Source: Syntrophotalea acetylenica
GTDB taxonomy: Bacteria; Desulfobacterota; Desulfuromonadia; Desulfuromonadales; Syntrophotaleaceae
Reading direction: 5' to 3'
DNA: 64,000 nt
NCBI RefSeq assembly: GCF_001888165.1
Contig: NZ_CP015455.1
Location: 186,001-250,000 of the forward strand
In this document: positions 1 to 8,890 of the stretch, one piece after another
How the letters are laid out: every line of letters begins with the position of its first letter
Position numbering within the stretch: the stretch's first letter is position 1
The notes under the pieces: model-generated
Database searches by the model: none
What the model saw: the letters and a program-made list of their open reading frames with translations, nothing else
Told to the model about the DNA's origin: nothing
Translations under genes and position numbers: made by a program

Positions 1-124
1 CGCGGAACACCTGGCGCGAATCGGCGGAAATGATTTCGCCGCCCAGCGCCTGGGCCGCCGCTATGCCCAGGCGGGTTTTGCCGGAAGCGGTGGGGCCGAG
101 GATCACAAGCAGGTTGCAGGACAT
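1..124 (-). CDS. miaA: tRNA dimethylallyltransferase MiaA, N-terminal part
   Basis: Only the first 41 codons lie in the window; the gene runs off the left edge on the minus strand. The translation starts [17 protein letters not shown] and contains the P-loop GPTASGKT at residues 10-17 and the [10 protein letters not shown] motif near residues 32-41, both characteristic of MiaA. The enzyme transfers a dimethylallyl group to A37 of tRNAs that read UNN codons. The ATG at 122-124 is the first start in frame and immediately precedes the P-loop region, as in the family. Partial by position, not truncated by mutation as far as can be seen. Confidence 0.9.
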   Translation of the reverse strand, partial: MSCNLLVILGPTASGKTRLGIAAAQALGGEIISADSRQVFR

Positions 125-271
125 GAAAAACTCCAATGCGGACCGTTAAAAATCGCCGATGCGCGCATCATAGGGTTTTTACCGAAGCATTGCAATGCCT
201 GGCGGATTCGACGCTTTTATTATGCGCGCAACTCTGCTAAATTGGATCGTATTTTGAATATATTTCACAGC

Positions 272-1597
272 ATGAAAAGACAAGCCATCGGGCCGATGCC
301 AATGAATGATCAAATCAGTACCACGGATGTCGGCGAACAACCTCCCGTCATTCTGCCCCGGGATCAGCATCCCATTTCCCGCAAGCATATCAACGAGCAC
401 ACACTGAAGGTGCTGTACCGCCTGCGCAGTAAGGGGTTTACAGCCTATCTGGTCGGAGGGGGGGTGCGCGACCTGCTCCTGGGTCGGCGACCCAAGGATT
501 TTGACGTAGCTACCGATGCCACGCCCGAGCAGGTCAAGCGGCTGTTTCGCAACTGTTTTCTGGTGGGCAGGCGTTTCCGCCTGGCGCACGTGCGGTTTGC
601 CGGCGATTATGTCGTGGAGGTTGCAACGTTCCGGCGACAGCCACGTTCCGAAGAACTCCCCGACGATCCGTCCGAGCACTTCTTTTTTACGGAAAACGTG
701 TTCGGCAGCCCGCGGGAAGACGCCTTTCGACGCGATTTTACCATCAACGGCCTGTTCTACAACATCGAGAACTTTTCCGTCGTGGATCATGTCGGTGGCC
801 TCGAAGATCTCGACGCCCGGCGACTGCGGGTCATTGGTGACCCTCTGGTGCGGTTCACCGAAGATCCGGTGCGCATGCTGCGGGCCCTGGAATTCGGGGC
901 ACGGCTCGGGTTTACCCTGGATCAAGGCATTCGGGAAGCCATCTACCTGCGCGGACCCCTGATTGCAGAAGCCGCACCGGCCCGCATCCGTGAGGAAGTT
1001 CTGGAACTGTTTCGCCATGCGGTGGCCGGACCGGTATTCCGCGAGGCCCAGGCCATGGGCCTGTTATCCCATCTGCTTGCCGGATACGAGGCCGACGAGG
1101 AAACCTTTGCCCTGCTTGAATGCCTGGACCGGCGTACTGCCGAAGGCGTGCCGGTCGAGGAGCATCAGGTGCTGGCCACCCTGTTTCTGTCGCGCTACCG
1201 CCATGCTTTGCAAACACAGGGCGAGGGCAGCATCACCGATGCCCTGCGTCTGGCCAATCTGCTGCTGACCCCGCTGTGTGCCTACTTTCGCATCGCTCAT
1301 GGCACCCGGTCCCGCGCCCGGGATTTGCTGATCGGCTTCTATCGCATGATGCGGGGCCGCGGTCGCAGGGGGGAGACACGCTTTTTACGTCATGCCGGGG
1401 CGCCCCAGGCCCTGGATTTTTTTGCTCTGTGGTGCGCGGCCACGCAATCCCATGCCGATTTGCTGGCAGAATGGCAAAAAGCCTTCGAAAAAGCCGGCGC
1501 GCCACCTGCGGACGGCGCCAGGCAAGGCGCCGCCCGTCGCCGTCCGCGCAGGCGGCCGCGCCGCCGTCCCGCGAAACCGGCAGCCGGGCCGGAATAG
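272..1597 (+). CDS. pcnB: poly(A) polymerase / CCA-adding-type nucleotidyltransferase
   Basis: A 441-residue class II nucleotidyltransferase. The head domain carries the LVGGGVRDLLLG motif followed by RPKDFDVATDA, in which the DxD pair binds the catalytic metals, and a later RRDFTINGLFYN motif. The ILPRDQHPISRKHI stretch before the catalytic domain is typical of bacterial PcnB rather than CCA transferase. The C-terminus is a run of Arg/Pro-rich repeats, consistent with RNA binding. It adds 3' A tails to RNA and so promotes decay. The start is uncertain: TTG 242, ATG 272 and ATG 302 are all in frame and none has a good ribosome binding site; ATG 272 was chosen. It is divergent from miaA and followed closely by the TPR gene. 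Confidence 0.85.
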   Translation: MKRQAIGPMPMNDQISTTDVGEQPPVILPRDQHPISRKHINEHTLKVLYRLRSKGFTAYLVGGGVRDLLLGRRPKDFDVATDATPEQVKRLFRNCFLVGRRFRLAHVRFAGDYVVEVATFRRQPRSEELPDDPSEHFFFTENVFGSPREDAFRRDFTINGLFYNIENFSVVDHVGGLEDLDARRLRVIGDPLVRFTEDPVRMLRALEFGARLGFTLDQGIREAIYLRGPLIAEAAPARIREEVLELFRHAVAGPVFREAQAMGLLSHLLAGYEADEETFALLECLDRRTAEGVPVEEHQVLATLFLSRYRHALQTQGEGSITDALRLANLLLTPLCAYFRIAHGTRSRARDLLIGFYRMMRGRGRRGETRFLRHAGAPQALDFFALWCAATQSHADLLAEWQKAFEKAGAPPADGARQGAARRRPRRRPRRRPAKPAAGPE

Positions 1598-1652
1598 CGG
1601 ACAGGCCGGCGTCGTCAATCTCTTGCGTTAAAACGGATGATAAGGAGACGTC

Positions 1653-2597
1653 ATGCGCTGTCCCCGTTGTCAGGCGGTTGTTTCGGAACAGGCCAGATTC
1701 TGCCAGATGTGCGGCGCAAGTCTCGAACGCGATGCCCGCGCTCTGCATGAGGAAGCGATCGATTTCTACCATCGCGGGCAACTTGCGCAGGCTCTGGCCC
1801 TGTGGAGAGAAGCCCTGGAGCGCGACCCGGGTTTCAGCCAGGCGCATTATTACATCGGTCTGGCCTGTTACGATCAGGGCGATCTGCCGGCCGCCATCAA
1901 GGCCTTCAGGTCGGCCCTGAGCGGCGCCCGGGAACCCTTTCGCATCCTTTTCAAACTGGGTCTGGCCCAATACGGGCTGGGAGATCTGGCTGCCAGCGTG
2001 GAGAGCTTTCGTCAGGCGCTGCGGGTCAATCCCGCCAGTGCCGAAACCTGCTACAGGCTCGGACTGTCCTATCTGCGTCAATCCGAGCTGGATCGGGCGC
2101 GGGAAGCTCTCGACGAGGCCATCCGCCTCAATCCCAAATACACCCGGGCGCTGTTCATTCTCGGCATGATCCATTCCCAGCAGGGTGACAACGCCGGGGC
2201 TATCGCGCTTTTTCGACAGGTGGAACAGGCCAGCCCCGATTATACCGAAGCCTGTTTCGAACTGGGGATGGCGCTGCTGCGTGACGGTCAACTGGATGAA
2301 GCGGCTGCCCAGTTCGAAAAAACCGCCGCCAACAGTCGCCGTTTCACTCCGGCCCGTTTCATGCTCGGCGAGGCGTGCCGGCGCGCCGGTCAATGGGAAA
2401 AAGCCGGTAAGGCTTTCCGTGAGGCTCTCGAACTGAACCCAAGGGACGCCGAAGCCTGGCTGCACCTTGCGGAATGCGAAGAGCGGCTCGGCGATCTGCC
2501 GCGGGCTCGTCACGCCCTGGCACAGGTGCTGTCCCTTCGCCCCGGTCATCGTCAGGCCATGGTCATGGCGGACCGGCTGGAGAAGAGTGGCTTATGA
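1653..2597 (+). CDS. zinc-ribbon plus TPR-repeat protein
   Basis: A 314-residue protein. It opens with a small zinc ribbon (CPRCQAVV then FCQMCGASL, two CxxC pairs within the first 24 residues). The rest is a series of tetratricopeptide repeats, roughly seven or eight 34-residue units with the usual A/G/P spacing (for example the unit around LGDLAASVESFRQALRVNP). No signal peptide or membrane segment is visible, so it is probably a cytoplasmic scaffold. The start has a clear AAGGAG site 5 bases upstream. It lies between pcnB and a UbiD-like gene in the same direction, but the spacing does not say what partner it serves. Specific function unknown. Confidence 0.8.
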   Translation: MRCPRCQAVVSEQARFCQMCGASLERDARALHEEAIDFYHRGQLAQALALWREALERDPGFSQAHYYIGLACYDQGDLPAAIKAFRSALSGAREPFRILFKLGLAQYGLGDLAASVESFRQALRVNPASAETCYRLGLSYLRQSELDRAREALDEAIRLNPKYTRALFILGMIHSQQGDNAGAIALFRQVEQASPDYTEACFELGMALLRDGQLDEAAAQFEKTAANSRRFTPARFMLGEACRRAGQWEKAGKAFREALELNPRDAEAWLHLAECEERLGDLPRARHALAQVLSLRPGHRQAMVMADRLEKSGL

Positions 2598-2654
2598 TCG
2601 AAAGCCCGGATAGTGGTTGGGGAGAGCCGGGTAAAGGATTTCTGGAGAACGGCC

Positions 2655-4028
2655 ATGGAGCAGGCGACCCCGGTTAATGATCTGCGGCGGTTTCTGGCAC
2701 GGCTCGAATCCCGTCAGGCTCTGCATCGCATTGCGGTCCAGGTGGATGCCGACCTGGAGATTGCGGCCATCACAGACCGGGTCTGCAAGCACTCCGGTGA
2801 GCCGCCGGCCCTGTTGTTTGAGCAGGTGCGCGGTTACCGGATACCGGTTGCCACCAATCTGTTCGGCTCGATGCGGCGCGCGGCATGGGCTCTCGGGTTG
2901 AATGACATTGAAGCAGCGGCGCAGCGGCTGGCCACGGGAATAGCCGGCGCGGCCGGTGTCGATGCGGCATGCCGACTGCGCTGCCTTCTGCGGCAACCGG
3001 AATACGCGCCGGCACTGCAGGCCCGGGCCGACTGGCAGGATCGGTCCATGCCCGGTCCCGACCTTGATCAGCTTCCGGCTTTGCGCTGCTGGCCGGGTGA
3101 CGGCGGCCGCTACCTCACGCTGCCGCAGGTCGTGACCCGCCACCCCGACGGCGGCACCGCCAACGTCGGTATTTACCGTGTGCAGTTGCTGGGTCCGCGC
3201 CGCGCCGCACTGCATTGGCGTGACAGCAGCGATGCCGCGCGTCATTGCCGTGCCTGGCACCGGCGCGGCCTGCCGATGCCGGTCAGTATTGCCATGGGCG
3301 GCGATCCGGCCCTGTTGTTTGCGGCGGCCTTTCCCCTGCCACCGGATACGGACGAAGCCGCTCTTGCCGGCCTGCTGGGCGGCCGCCCGATGATCATGAG
3401 CCCTTCCGCGCACAGCGACCTGCCGGTACCGTCCGCCGCCGAATTCGTCATCGAGGGCCTGGCATATCCCGGCGAGACGGCGCTGGAAGGACCCTTCGGC
3501 AACCACACCGGATTCTACCAGCCGGCATCCCGTGTACCTTTGCTGCGAATTGTCGCCATCAGCCAACGCTGCGATCCGCTGTTACCCGCTACCGTGGTCG
3601 GCCCTCCACCCACGGAGAACTGCATTCTGGGACAAACCGTCGCGCGCCTGCTGGTGCCTCTGTTGCGCAGCGATCATCCGGACATTGTCGATATCCATAT
3701 GCCGGTGGAGGGGATTTTTCACGGTGCCGCCCTGATCGCCGTGCGGTCCGGGACCGACGGACGTGCGCTGCTGCAGGCCTTGTGGCGAAGCGGGCCGTTG
3801 CGCGCGGCGCGTCTGCTGGTGGTGGCGGAAGCCGATCGGGTGCCGGATCCCGGCGATTTTTTCTGGCGCGTTCTCAATCGTCTCCGGCCGGACCGGGATC
3901 TGCTGATTCACAATGGATGTCTTGGCATCGACGCTACGGTTGCGCTGCCCGATGCGCCGACCGTAGAGCCCGACACCCGCATGGCCGAACAGCTGCAGAG
4001 ACGCTGGCGCGAATACGGTTTTCACTGA
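2655..4028 (+). CDS. UbiD-family decarboxylase
   Basis: A 457-residue UbiD-like protein. Family features include NVGIYRVQLLGP (prenylated-FMN binding region) and the catalytic-loop segment ALEGPFGNHTGFY, with the conserved Glu. UbiD enzymes use prenylated FMN for reversible non-oxidative decarboxylation of aromatic or alpha,beta-unsaturated acids. The window also has futalosine-pathway genes mqnB and mqnD, whose pathway needs a UbiD-like decarboxylase (MqnL), so that role is possible, but ubiquinone-type or aromatic-acid substrates cannot be excluded. An upstream in-frame GTG at 2613 exists; ATG 2655 is preferred because GGAG lies 7 bases before it. Confidence 0.8.
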   Translation: MEQATPVNDLRRFLARLESRQALHRIAVQVDADLEIAAITDRVCKHSGEPPALLFEQVRGYRIPVATNLFGSMRRAAWALGLNDIEAAAQRLATGIAGAAGVDAACRLRCLLRQPEYAPALQARADWQDRSMPGPDLDQLPALRCWPGDGGRYLTLPQVVTRHPDGGTANVGIYRVQLLGPRRAALHWRDSSDAARHCRAWHRRGLPMPVSIAMGGDPALLFAAAFPLPPDTDEAALAGLLGGRPMIMSPSAHSDLPVPSAAEFVIEGLAYPGETALEGPFGNHTGFYQPASRVPLLRIVAISQRCDPLLPATVVGPPPTENCILGQTVARLLVPLLRSDHPDIVDIHMPVEGIFHGAALIAVRSGTDGRALLQALWRSGPLRAARLLVVAEADRVPDPGDFFWRVLNRLRPDRDLLIHNGCLGIDATVALPDAPTVEPDTRMAEQLQRRWREYGFH

Positions 4029-4182
4029 TTCTGGCGTGTTTCGCATAGCTTTATTCTTGTGATGGCTTCGGGGCCCGCCGCCGAGCGGCGGAGAGTAACG
4101 GAAAACCAGGGATGCGCCGCATCAGAAAATGCGATAAAATGGCTTGAGATGACATCAACCCCTATGTCCCGTGGAGGAACGG

Positions 4183-4761
4183 ATGACCCGTGGCACTGCA
4201 CCTGACAAGATCGATCATTTGCACCCCGAAAAGCGGCAGGGACTGGTCGTGGTTCTCACCGGCGATGGCAAGGGCAAGACCAGTTCGGCCCTCGGCATGG
4301 TGCTGCGCGCCTGCGGCCACGGCCTGCGCAGCTGCATCATTCAGTTCATGAAGGGGGATCTTTACGCCGGCGAATGGGATGGCATCAAAAGGCTTGGCGA
4401 TCTGGTTGAGTTGCATCACACCGGCAAGGGTTTCTGCGGCATCCAGGGCAATCCCTATCCTTACGAGGAACACCGTGCCAATGCCCAGGACGCCATCGAT
4501 CTGGTGCTGGAAAAAATGGCCGGAGGACAATTCGATCTGCTGATTCTCGACGAAATCAACAATGCCCTGCATCTGAATCTGATCGACCTTGAGCAGGTGA
4601 TCGATCTGCTCGATCGGAAACCGCCGCTGCTGCATCTGGTGCTGACCGGGCGCAATGCGCACCCAACCATCATCGAACGCGCCGACACGGTCAGTGAGAT
4701 AAGGGAAATCAAGCATGCTTTTCGACGCGGCATCGAGCCACAGCCGGGGATCGATTATTAG
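4183..4761 (+). CDS. cobO: cob(I)yrinic acid a,c-diamide adenosyltransferase
   Basis: A 192-residue CobA/CobO/BtuR-family ATP:corrinoid adenosyltransferase. The P-loop GDGKGKTSSALG lies near residues 25-36, followed by IIQFMKG and the LLILDEINNAL Walker B-like motif, all diagnostic. It transfers the adenosyl group of ATP to the cobalt of cob(I)yrinic acid diamide or cobalamin, making coenzyme B12. GGAGG at 4173-4177 sets the start at ATG 4183 rather than the in-frame GTG at 4171. No other corrinoid gene is adjacent; it stands alone between ubiD-like and slp-like genes, consistent with a salvage role. Confidence 0.9.
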   Translation: MTRGTAPDKIDHLHPEKRQGLVVVLTGDGKGKTSSALGMVLRACGHGLRSCIIQFMKGDLYAGEWDGIKRLGDLVELHHTGKGFCGIQGNPYPYEEHRANAQDAIDLVLEKMAGGQFDLLILDEINNALHLNLIDLEQVIDLLDRKPPLLHLVLTGRNAHPTIIERADTVSEIREIKHAFRRGIEPQPGIDY

Positions 4762-4826
4762 GAAGTGTTTACAGGAAACTGTCGCGGGGCAAGCCAAAAA
4801 AACCTTGATCAACCAGGGAGGCGGCC

Positions 4827-5369
4827 ATGAGACAATCACGATTCCGGGTATTTCTGCCGATCCTGCTCGTCCTGATGACGGGCTGCGGATCGGTTCTCTC
4901 CAAAGACGCCCTCTACGGCGTCAACTACGAAGTGGATTACAACCGGCTCAAAGCCTCGCCCGAGACCCATCTGGGGAAAACCGTCATTCTGGGCGGCATG
5001 ATCCTGGCAAACGAAGTGGCCGATGACGGGTCGACCCTGGAAATTCTCAAATACACCCTCGACAAGCGGGACGAGCCGCAGGATCCGGATGAAGCGGGGG
5101 GCCGCTTTCTGGTTCACAGCAGCCGGCTGCTCGATCCGAGCCTCTACAAGGAAGGCAGGCTGGTGACCCTGACCGGCACCCTTCGCGGCGTGGAGGTCAG
5201 GCCTCTGCAGAAGGCCCGCTATGCCTATCCGCTCTTCGAGGTCGGCGAACTGTACCTGTGGCCCGAGTCACGCTATGAGGATCGTTACCCCTATTACCCC
5301 TACTTTTACGATCCCTTCCCCTACTGGTACCGTTACCCGTACTGGCATGGTTATCCATACTGGCGGTGA
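4827..5369 (+). CDS. Slp-family outer-membrane lipoprotein
   Basis: A 180-residue protein with a lipoprotein signal: MRQSRFRVFLPILLVLMTGC, cysteine at residue 20 in a lipobox-like LMTGC. The body (GVNYEVDYNRLKASPETHLGKTVILGGMI) matches the Slp / YeaY family of outer-membrane lipoproteins induced by starvation or stress. The last 30 residues are unusual: a Tyr/Pro/Trp-rich tail (PYYPYFYDPFPYWYRYPYW) not part of the conserved domain. The start is supported by GGGAGG before ATG 4827. The SYLF gene follows after 44 bases in the same direction, so the two may be cotranscribed. Precise role unknown. Confidence 0.8.
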   Translation: MRQSRFRVFLPILLVLMTGCGSVLSKDALYGVNYEVDYNRLKASPETHLGKTVILGGMILANEVADDGSTLEILKYTLDKRDEPQDPDEAGGRFLVHSSRLLDPSLYKEGRLVTLTGTLRGVEVRPLQKARYAYPLFEVGELYLWPESRYEDRYPYYPYFYDPFPYWYRYPYWHGYPYWR

Positions 5370-5413
5370 AGCGGGTGGTAGGCAACTGTTTTTCATCATG
5401 AGGAGAATGACAT

Positions 5414-6106
5414 ATGTTGCAACGAAAATCGCAGAAGCGTGTCCTGATCGCGCTGCTGATTCTGCTGCCCGTGCTATGGGGCGGCGTGGCTGTGGCCACG
5501 GAGCAGGACGACACGGTCCGCACAGCTACGCGGGTTCTGGACAAGATCATGGAAATTCCCGAGTCGGCCATTCCGCCCAGCCTGCTGAGCAATGCCTACG
5601 GCATCGCCATTATCCCCGAGGTGATCAAGGGCGCCTTTATTATCGGCGGCCGTTACGGGGAAGGTGTGCTGCTGGTGCGTAACAGCGCCGGAGGATGGAG
5701 CAATCCATCGTTTCTGTCTATTGGCGGCGGCAGCCTCGGCTGGCAGATCGGCGGCCAGTCGACGGATGTCATCCTGGTGTTCAAGAGTCCGGCCAGTATC
5801 GAGAACATCAAACGGGGCAAGTTCACCCTCGGCGCCGATGCCGCGGTCGCCGCCGGACCGGTCGGGCGCCGCGTGGAAGGCGCCACCGATGTGATGCTGC
5901 AGGCGGAGATTCTGTCCTACAGTCGCTCGCGGGGGTTTTTTGCCGGCGTATCTTTGGAGGGATCGGTGCTGAACATCCTCTGGGAGGACAACGGAAGCTA
6001 TTACGGTCAGCCCAATGTCACCGTCGACGATATCTTTGCCGGCCGGGTTGCCGCTCCCGAATCGGCCATGGCTTTGCGCAACAGTCTCGCCAATTACGCA
6101 CCTTGA
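5414..6106 (+). CDS. SYLF-domain (lipid-binding) periplasmic protein
   Basis: A 230-residue secreted protein. The N-terminus (RVLIALLILLPVLWGGVAVA) is a signal peptide ending near AVAT. The rest is a SYLF/Ysc84-like domain: IPPSLLSNAYGIAIIPEVIKGAFIIGG, GGGSLGWQIGGQSTDVILVF and ADAAVAAGPVGR are the family's glycine-rich signatures. In eukaryotes this domain binds phosphoinositides; bacterial versions are secreted and poorly characterised. An AGGAG site precedes ATG 5414. It follows the Slp-like lipoprotein gene and is ended by the hairpin at 6133-6161. Envelope maintenance is the likely theme but remains an inference. Confidence 0.85.
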   Translation: MLQRKSQKRVLIALLILLPVLWGGVAVATEQDDTVRTATRVLDKIMEIPESAIPPSLLSNAYGIAIIPEVIKGAFIIGGRYGEGVLLVRNSAGGWSNPSFLSIGGGSLGWQIGGQSTDVILVFKSPASIENIKRGKFTLGADAAVAAGPVGRRVEGATDVMLQAEILSYSRSRGFFAGVSLEGSVLNILWEDNGSYYGQPNVTVDDIFAGRVAAPESAMALRNSLANYAP

Positions 6107-6132
6107 GAAAAACCGGTTCCTCGCTGTGGCAG

Positions 6133-6161
6133 GCCGCCTTGGCTTATGAAGGCGGCTTTTT
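6133..6161 (+). terminator. intrinsic terminator after the SYLF gene
   Basis: Inverted repeat GCCGCCTT / AAGGCGGC (6133-6140 and 6149-6156) with an 8-base loop, followed by a T tract. It ends the plus-strand SYLF transcript and overlaps the last codons of the convergent YkgJ-family gene. Confidence 0.8.
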
Positions 6162-6575
6162 ATTTTGATGCGCCGGGCATGATTCTTTTGGCTGGTAAGC
6201 GCAGTAGCCGGGGCGTGGGCCAACCTGGGGATGATTGCGGCAGGTGTCGGGGCGCTTGGCGTAGATGGTGCAGCGGCGGCTCTGCTGGTCAAGAAAGATA
6301 CAGTCGTCATTGGCCAGGCGGGCAAGGGTGAAAAGTTCCGTTTTGAAATTGAAATGATCGATCAACCCCTGCTTGCGCAATCTTCTGGCGATTTCCCGGA
6401 CCGGCCCTTCCTCCTCGAAGGGATCGGCCAGTTCCATGCGGATCAGATCCGTGACGGTAACCTCTACCGGCAGGCTGCAGCAGGTCGCCTGACAGTCGTG
6501 GCACAAGCCTTTGCGATACCTGACCCAGGTCGACGGCAGGTCGACATGGCAGGTTATTTTTGCCGGGTGTTTCAT
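6144..6575 (-). CDS. YkgJ-family cysteine-cluster protein
   Basis: A 143-residue protein with the Cys pattern of the YkgJ (zinc/iron-chelating, CxxCxxxCC) family: GLCHDCQATCCSLPVEVT near the N-terminus, then DDCIFLDQQSRRCTIYAKRPDTCRNHP and later Cys in GPRPGYCAY and KESCPAH. These cysteines are expected to bind an Fe-S cluster or zinc. Function of the family is not settled. ATG 6575 gives the usual family length; the frame remains open further upstream to 6662 without family similarity. Its 3' end overlaps the terminator of the convergent SYLF gene. Confidence 0.75.
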   Translation of the reverse strand: MKHPAKITCHVDLPSTWVRYRKGLCHDCQATCCSLPVEVTVTDLIRMELADPFEEEGPVREIARRLRKQGLIDHFNFKTELFTLARLANDDCIFLDQQSRRCTIYAKRPDTCRNHPQVGPRPGYCAYQPKESCPAHQNKKPPS

Positions 6576-6728
6576 GGGGCGAATTTCGGATGAATGAATC
6601 GACCAGGTCAGGGCGGGGTCGGGGAAAAAAGATCCTGTGCGGGACAGCCGCTGAGTCCACAACGGCGTGGAACTTTAGTAAAAAGCGGGCGCATTTGCAA
6701 GGAAGAAAACGGTCTGGCGGAAGGATTT

Positions 6729-7541
6729 TCAAGGCAGAAGAACGGCCAGTTCCTGCAGGAATCGTTGAACTTCATCGGGGTTTTCGACGGCATAATGGGC
6801 CGCGGTGGGGCGCACCTCATCCCTGACCAGGATGGCGACGCCCGTGCGGCGCAGACAGCGAAAGGCATCCTCGTCGGTCAGGTCGTCGCCGAGGTACAAG
6901 GGCAGTACATCCTTGCCGCCCAGTTGCCATTGCCTGAGAATCCATTGCAAGGCACGACCCTTGTCCCAATCGGCGGCAGGTCGCAGTTCGAGGATCATTT
7001 TTCCCCCGGTACGGCGCAGATCCCGGTAGCCCGCGGCCACTTCATTTACAACCGCCGCAATTCCGGCAAACTGGTCGGCGGCCGCCCTGCGGAAATGCAC
7101 GGCAATGGCGAAGCGCTTGCGCTCGATCTGGCAGCAGGGGATGGAGGCAAGGCCCTGGCGCAGAGCCTTCTCGGCCTGGTCCAGGGAGGGCAGGCAGTCG
7201 CGGCCCTGCTGCAACTCGATCTGTCCGTCGGGGCCGGCAATCTCGAAACCGTGGCTGCCCGCATAATGGATTTTTTCAACGGCTACCCGGTTGCGGACAT
7301 CCGCCAGGTCGCGGCCGCTCACAATCGCCACGGGACATTTATCCGACAGTACCCGCAGCACCCGGCGTGTCTCTGCCGGCAGGTCCGCCCGCTCGGGCCT
7401 GTCCACGATCGGTGTCAGGGTGCCGTCATAATCGATAAAAACCACAGGCCGTTTATTTCGAAGACGTTTTTTCAGGTCCTCCATGTGCTCCAGCACCGAA
7501 GGCAACGCGTCCGACCGGATCAATCCACCTGATTCTGTCAT
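6729..7541 (-). CDS. otsB: trehalose-6-phosphate phosphatase
   Basis: A 270-residue HAD-superfamily phosphatase. HAD motif I is VVFIDYDGTLTPIVDRP (nucleophile and acid/base Asp in DYDGT), motif II VAIVSGRDLADV, and the C-terminal LPLYLGDDLTDEDAF contains the metal-binding DD of motif IV; all match OtsB. It dephosphorylates trehalose-6-phosphate to trehalose, the step after OtsA, whose gene lies at 10211-11650. GGGAGG nine bases upstream sets the start at ATG 7541; the in-frame ATG at 7583 is less well placed. Unlike many genomes, otsB is separated from otsA and on the opposite strand. Confidence 0.9.
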   Translation of the reverse strand: MTESGGLIRSDALPSVLEHMEDLKKRLRNKRPVVFIDYDGTLTPIVDRPERADLPAETRRVLRVLSDKCPVAIVSGRDLADVRNRVAVEKIHYAGSHGFEIAGPDGQIELQQGRDCLPSLDQAEKALRQGLASIPCCQIERKRFAIAVHFRRAAADQFAGIAAVVNEVAAGYRDLRRTGGKMILELRPAADWDKGRALQWILRQWQLGGKDVLPLYLGDDLTDEDAFRCLRRTGVAILVRDEVRPTAAHYAVENPDEVQRFLQELAVLLP

Positions 7542-7744
7542 GCCCGCCTCCCGCATCGTCGTTTCCGGCAAAATCGCCATCACCTTGCGCCGGATCTTCC
7601 GGCAGCCACTTTCGAAGTCACTATACCACAGATTTTTTCAGCCTTTTTGGAAGCGGATTGTCTTGCCCTGTTGCACGGTCGTGCCAAAAAGAGCCCCGCA
7701 AAGCGGATCGCAATCGAACGGCGTGTCACCTGAGACATCAGATA

Positions 7745-7920
7745 GTATCCATCCGGAAACTCCGGATGGATACAGCGTAGTTTGCATATGGGAAACGAGC
7801 AATTTTTCGTTGTGGCAAGGGAATCAAGGGGTTGCGCGGAGGCGTACATCGGTACGCCGCACAAGCAAGCCTGCGGATTGACGCCGCCACGGCGGAAAAG
7901 GGCCGTTTCCGGATGAAAAC
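7745..7920. repeat. 176-bp dispersed MITE-like repeat, copy A
   Basis: A 176-bp unit closely matched by another 176-bp copy at 53989-54164. The ends carry an inverted repeat, CATCCGGAAAC at the left and GTTTCCGGATG at the right. The left end is itself a hairpin (ATCCATCCGG / CCGGATGGAT), and the interior has a perfect GGCGTAC-ATCG-GTACGCC hairpin. No transposase gene is inside. Both copies also encode similar minus-strand peptides, but this follows from DNA conservation and is not evidence of a gene. It sits between otsB and the tRNA-Phe terminator. Confidence 0.85.
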
Positions 7921-7930
7921 CAGATAAATA

Positions 7931-7964
7931 AAAAAAGGGTTGGCTTCGGTAAGCCAACCCTTTT
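7931..7964 (-). terminator. terminator of the tRNA-Phe transcript
   Basis: A 14-bp stem (7933-7946 with 7951-7964) and a 4-base loop. Read on the minus strand it is followed by a U tract, the run of A at 7931-7936. It lies 10 bases past the tRNA 3' end. Confidence 0.85.
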
Positions 7965-7974
7965 GATGTGTAAA

Positions 7975-8050
<76 letters not shown>

Positions 8051-8063
8051 AATGCGAGTTCCG

Positions 8064-8092
8064 TTTATAAAGAATTCGTCCTTCTCTGTCAA
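8064..8092 (-). promoter_or_regulatory. sigma70-type promoter for tRNA-Phe
   Basis: On the minus strand, TTGACA (8087-8092) and TATAAA (8064-8069) are separated by 17 bases, a near-consensus promoter ending 13 bases before the tRNA 5' end. Confidence 0.8.
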
Positions 8093-8218
8093 GCAAAAAC
8101 ATGGAAGGGCCGTAAACGGGCCGGCAAATTGCCTCCGGACGAGCATATGTTATCCTTTTATGGATGACCGAATTCGTTTGCAAACCTCCATGCCCGATCG
8201 TCGCGCGGGAGTTGCATC

Positions 8219-8890
8219 ATGCCGGATACAGCGGAGACAGCGCCATTTGAAGTCAAAGACTGCGCCTTGATCACCCTTTCGACCGGCATCAGGGTGCAAA
8301 ATCTGCGGGAGTTTCGCGATGCGCTGGAAAAGGTGCCGGTCGGCAGTATCGATCACCATTTCTGGGGCCGTCTGCTGCGTCCGCAGTTTGACGAACCGGA
8401 GTACAATAACGATTTTGCCTCCTGGGCCTATCACGGACTACATGACAAGTCCCTGGCGGAACAGCTGAGCATGACCTTGCCGACCGATTTCCCCGACCTC
8501 GAAACCTTGCGCCTGGAGTTGATCGATACCGTGGAAAAGCATCTGGACGAAAGCGAAATGATCCCCTGGGCGCGGGCCGATCAGCTGTTCCACTTCCTGC
8601 ATTCGCAGATCGTGGTGTTCGATACCGGACTGCGCTTCGGCGACCCGCGGGATCTGACCGCTTATCTGCCGTCCCTGTCCACGGGCTGCATCTATTACCA
8701 TTTCATCGATGCCCGCAGCCGTACCCGTCAGCGCTGCGACGATTTTTCCGCCTGGCTGGCCGGCTTCGGTGACCGCTATGAAAGCCTGCGCCTGCGCCTG
8801 TGCGGTTTTGATCCGTATTTTTCTTCACTGGACGAAATTCGCGCTCGCGTCGCTTCGTTGTTTCAGGCGTTTTTCGAGGAGCAACCCTGA
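8219..8890 (+). CDS. DUF5752-family protein
   Basis: A 223-residue protein that I recognise as the DUF5752 family. Features include FEVKDCALITLSTGIRVQNLREF at the start, SIDHHFWGRLLRPQFDEPEYNNDFASWA and a second repeat-like motif TGCIYYHFIDARSRTR. The two halves (residues about 10-110 and 120-220) look like an internal duplication, each with an xYHF/HHF motif. No signal or membrane segment. It overlaps the treT-like gene by one base (TGATG), so the two are translationally coupled, which suggests a role in trehalose or related sugar metabolism. Biochemical function unknown. Confidence 0.75.
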   Translation: MPDTAETAPFEVKDCALITLSTGIRVQNLREFRDALEKVPVGSIDHHFWGRLLRPQFDEPEYNNDFASWAYHGLHDKSLAEQLSMTLPTDFPDLETLRLELIDTVEKHLDESEMIPWARADQLFHFLHSQIVVFDTGLRFGDPRDLTAYLPSLSTGCIYYHFIDARSRTRQRCDDFSAWLAGFGDRYESLRLRLCGFDPYFSSLDEIRARVASLFQAFFEEQP

